Source of the DNA: Dokdonella_A soli
Lineage (GTDB): Bacteria > Pseudomonadota > Gammaproteobacteria > Xanthomonadales > Rhodanobacteraceae
Reading direction: 5' to 3'
Length of the DNA stretch: 64,000 nt
Assembly (NCBI RefSeq): GCF_039523175.1
Contig: NZ_BAAAEU010000015.1
Coordinates: forward strand, 105,329-169,328
In this document: positions 62,293-64,000 of the stretch, one piece after another
How positions within the stretch are numbered: the first letter of the stretch is position 1
Layout of the letters: every line of letters starts with the position of its first letter
The notes under the pieces: model-generated
What the model was told of the DNA's origin: nothing
What the model saw: the letters and a program-made list of their open reading frames with translations, nothing else
The model's database searches: none
Made by a program: the position numbers and the translations under genes

Positions 62293-63138
62293 ATGAGCGT
62301 TGTTGCCGCGGGAGGCCGCGTGGGCATTGTTCGGCGAAACCTCCATCACATCGCAAGCGAAATCGCCGTATTGCCGGGAGTGCGACTGCTGGCCGAGCCT
62401 CTCTACTGGCGCGAGTTTCGCCAGCGACGAATCGGTAACACCTATTACGGCGTATATAAAACACGCGCTGAAGCCGAAGCGCGCGTGCATCAGTCAGCGC
62501 CTTCGAGTTTTGACATCGAAGCGTCGGGTCGCATGTACGACCATCGACTCACAATGCTCGAATCCTTCGATTATCCGGCGCTGTTCTGGTTCTCGAAGTT
62601 TCTCGATGGCGGGCAGCGCCGCATCTTCGATTTGGGTGGCCATGTGGGCCTGAGCTATTACGCGTTTCAGCAGTATCTGGACTATCCAGGCGACATGCGC
62701 TGGCAAGTGCATGACGTTCCTGCGGTGATGCAAAGCGGTCGCGCATTGGCTGCTGAGCGCGACGAGAAAGGCATGCTTGAGTTTGTCGATCTTGCCGCTG
62801 CCGACGGTAGCGACGTGTTGATGGCGAAGGGTTCGCTGCAATACCTCGACTACACCTTGTCAGACCTGTTGCTGCGGCTGGATAAGAGGCCGGCTCACGT
62901 GCTCGTGAACCTGACTCCGATGCACTCGAGCCGCGCATTCTTCACGCTGCAGCATATCGTCATCGCGATTTGCCCTTATCGCATCGGCGCGCTGCCGGAA
63001 TTCCTCGCAAGCGTCCGATCGCTGGGCTATCACCTGATCGACTGCTGGGATCACCCGGAGCGGACGGTACGCGTGCCCTTTCACCCGGAATGTTACGTCG
63101 ACCGCTACTACGGGTTCTATTTCCGCCGCGACCGATAG
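62293..63138 (+). CDS. TIGR04325-family putative methyltransferase, copy 3
   Basis: The 281-residue paralogue has GNTYYGVYKTRAEAEARVH, SFDYPALFWFSKFLD, the SAM-type motif IFDLGGHVGLSYYAFQQY, WQVHDVPAVMQSGRAL, KGSLQYLDYTLSDLLLRL and the closing DRYYGFYFRRDR. The ATG at 62293 has a poor ribosome site; an in-frame GTG at 62320 has GGGAGG close by and gives a length matching copies 1 and 2, so the true start may be there. It lacks an adjacent oxygenase partner within the window. It follows the ThDP gene by 128 bp. Confidence 0.85.
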   Translation: MSVVAAGGRVGIVRRNLHHIASEIAVLPGVRLLAEPLYWREFRQRRIGNTYYGVYKTRAEAEARVHQSAPSSFDIEASGRMYDHRLTMLESFDYPALFWFSKFLDGGQRRIFDLGGHVGLSYYAFQQYLDYPGDMRWQVHDVPAVMQSGRALAAERDEKGMLEFVDLAAADGSDVLMAKGSLQYLDYTLSDLLLRLDKRPAHVLVNLTPMHSSRAFFTLQHIVIAICPYRIGALPEFLASVRSLGYHLIDCWDHPERTVRVPFHPECYVDRYYGFYFRRDR

Positions 63139-63290
63139 CTCCAACGCGCAGGCGCGTAGATGCCAGCGCCGTTGTCCGTGGATTGGTCGACCCGAGGCCA
63201 TGCAGGGTTATGCGCCATCGCCATTGCGGCAGGGCGGCTCGTGTTGATCGCGACGGCTCTCGAAAGTGGTGCCGCGATTTTCCACATCGT

Positions 63291-63322
63291 GCGGGCAGGG
63301 CGTTTTTCAACGCCCTGCCCGC
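63291..63322. terminator. Bidirectional terminator-like hairpin
   Basis: A perfect 12-bp inverted repeat, GCGGGCAGGGCG and CGCCCTGCCCGC, has a loop of TTTTTCAA. It lies between the convergent methyltransferase copy 3 and the surface-protein gene. TGTTT follows on the plus strand, and ACGATGTGGAAAAT on the minus strand, so the T tracts are weak, but position and stability fit a shared terminator. Confidence 0.65.
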
Positions 63323-63352
63323 TGTTTCAGAGGGGAACGCTCCTGTCGAAGG

Positions 63353-64000
63353 TCAGTGCTCGACGGCGCCCAGGTCCATCGTGGTCGGGCGGGGCTGCGC
63401 AATGTACGTGACCGCGTCGGTCTCGTAGCTCACGGGGTACGCCGCGACCTGTGGCAACTGCGCTTGAGCTTTACCAACCGCCTGACCATTGGCGAGTGGC
63501 ACCAGGGTAGTCAGATCGACCGGCGGGGTCGTGCCGGTGATCATGTTCTGGCTGCCATTGAGCTGACCGGGGACCGGGTGCCAGGGATCGCTGTCGGCCC
63601 AGCCCGCGGTGATCCAGTTCACGCCCAGGTTGAGGATGCCGCCGGCGGTGTAGCCCACATCGACTTCCTGGCTGGTGCGCATGGCCGGATAGGTGATGCC
63701 CGGGTCGAAGGTGAAGACGTTGTTCCAGACCTGCGCGGTCTCATCGGTGGTGGACAGACGGAACAAGAAGGCGCCGTTGACCGTGCCTTGGGCCCGGAGG
63801 CGCACCGTGTTGTTGTAGAAGTACAGGGTGCCCTTGCGGTATTGCGCTTCGCTGCCGATGTGGTCGCCGCCGTAGTGGAGCATGACGGAGCTGGACGGCG
63901 GCAACACGATCTGGTTGCCGTAGACGAACGCGGTGTGGTACGCCGGATCGGCGAGGGCGACCGTGCCGTAGTCCTGCTCTTCGACCAGGTCGATGCCGTA
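63353..64000 (-). CDS. Beta-helix surface protein with choice-of-anchor Q-type end (5' truncated)
   Basis: Only the last 215 residues are inside the window; the frame is open to position 64000. The visible part has short beta-helix turns with Asn ladders (TLYFYNNTVRLRAQG, TAQVWNNVFTFDPG, AGGILNLGVNWITAGW) and ends with PTTMDLGAVEH. The D-(I/L)-G-A-(F/V)-E terminus is typical of choice-of-anchor Q beta-helix proteins, a class of secreted or surface proteins. The N-terminus, any signal peptide and total length are not visible. Confidence 0.75.
   Translation of the reverse strand, partial: YGIDLVEEQDYGTVALADPAYHTAFVYGNQIVLPPSSSVMLHYGGDHIGSEAQYRKGTLYFYNNTVRLRAQGTVNGAFLFRLSTTDETAQVWNNVFTFDPGITYPAMRTSQEVDVGYTAGGILNLGVNWITAGWADSDPWHPVPGQLNGSQNMITGTTPPVDLTTLVPLANGQAVGKAQAQLPQVAAYPVSYETDAVTYIAQPRPTTMDLGAVEH

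Overview
The window is GC-rich, gene-dense bacterial chromosome. Gene content points to a gammaproteobacterium of the order Lysobacterales (Xanthomonadales), most likely Rhodanobacteraceae: rpsU divergent from tsaD, a two-haem cytochrome c4 beside tandem dsbA genes, a GCS2-type gshA, a large TonB-dependent receptor, and secreted proteins carrying an 'F-x-D/N-G-F/Y-E' motif. The genus cannot be fixed from sequence alone. I saw no tRNA, rRNA, CRISPR array, insertion sequence or phage gene.

Positions 1-31,530 are mostly housekeeping. They hold yqeY, a membrane-tethered regulator and yceI; rpsU/tsaD; folB-folK and a folM-like reductase; a MidA-like methyltransferase; ydcF-like, cca and slt genes; a TonB-dependent receptor; two dsbA genes and cytochrome c4; engB, gshA and tonB; an operon of a TMEM175-like gene, bioD and a polytopic membrane protein; fRMsr and tfoX-like genes; a LOG-family gene and glmS. 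Gaps here carry REP-like inverted repeats and an 88-bp tandem repeat.

Positions 31,839-36,326 form an envelope/exopolysaccharide block: an undecaprenyl-phosphate sugar transferase, an acyltransferase and a more AT-rich phosphoethanolamine transferase.

Positions 36,333-51,548 (minus strand) are one tightly coupled transcription unit of about 15 kb. The first gene is a hybrid with the order A-T-KS-AT-ACP-aminotransferase. The second is an NRPS with the order C-A-T-C-A*-T, in which the second adenylation domain has lost its core motifs. Two alpha/beta-hydrolases resembling exosortase-A-system hydrolases follow. The predicted chemistry is activation of a valine-like residue, one malonyl extension, and beta-transamination to a 3,4-diamino acid, followed by peptide bond formation. 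There is no thioesterase or reductase release domain.

Positions 51,996-55,757 hold an unusual twice-repeated cassette: a TIGR04325-type methyltransferase on the plus strand converging on a JmjC/cupin-type Fe(II) oxygenase on the minus strand. Positions 55,940-64,000 contain a secreted protein, a membrane J-domain protein, an ATP-grasp enzyme, a FemAB/GNAT-like transferase overlapping a ThDP enzyme, a third TIGR04325 methyltransferase, and the 3' part of a beta-helix surface protein. I infer that the assembly line, the oxygenase/methyltransferase cassettes and perhaps the ATP-grasp/FemAB/ThDP genes form one accessory biosynthetic island. This is the best candidate in the window for an undescribed system.
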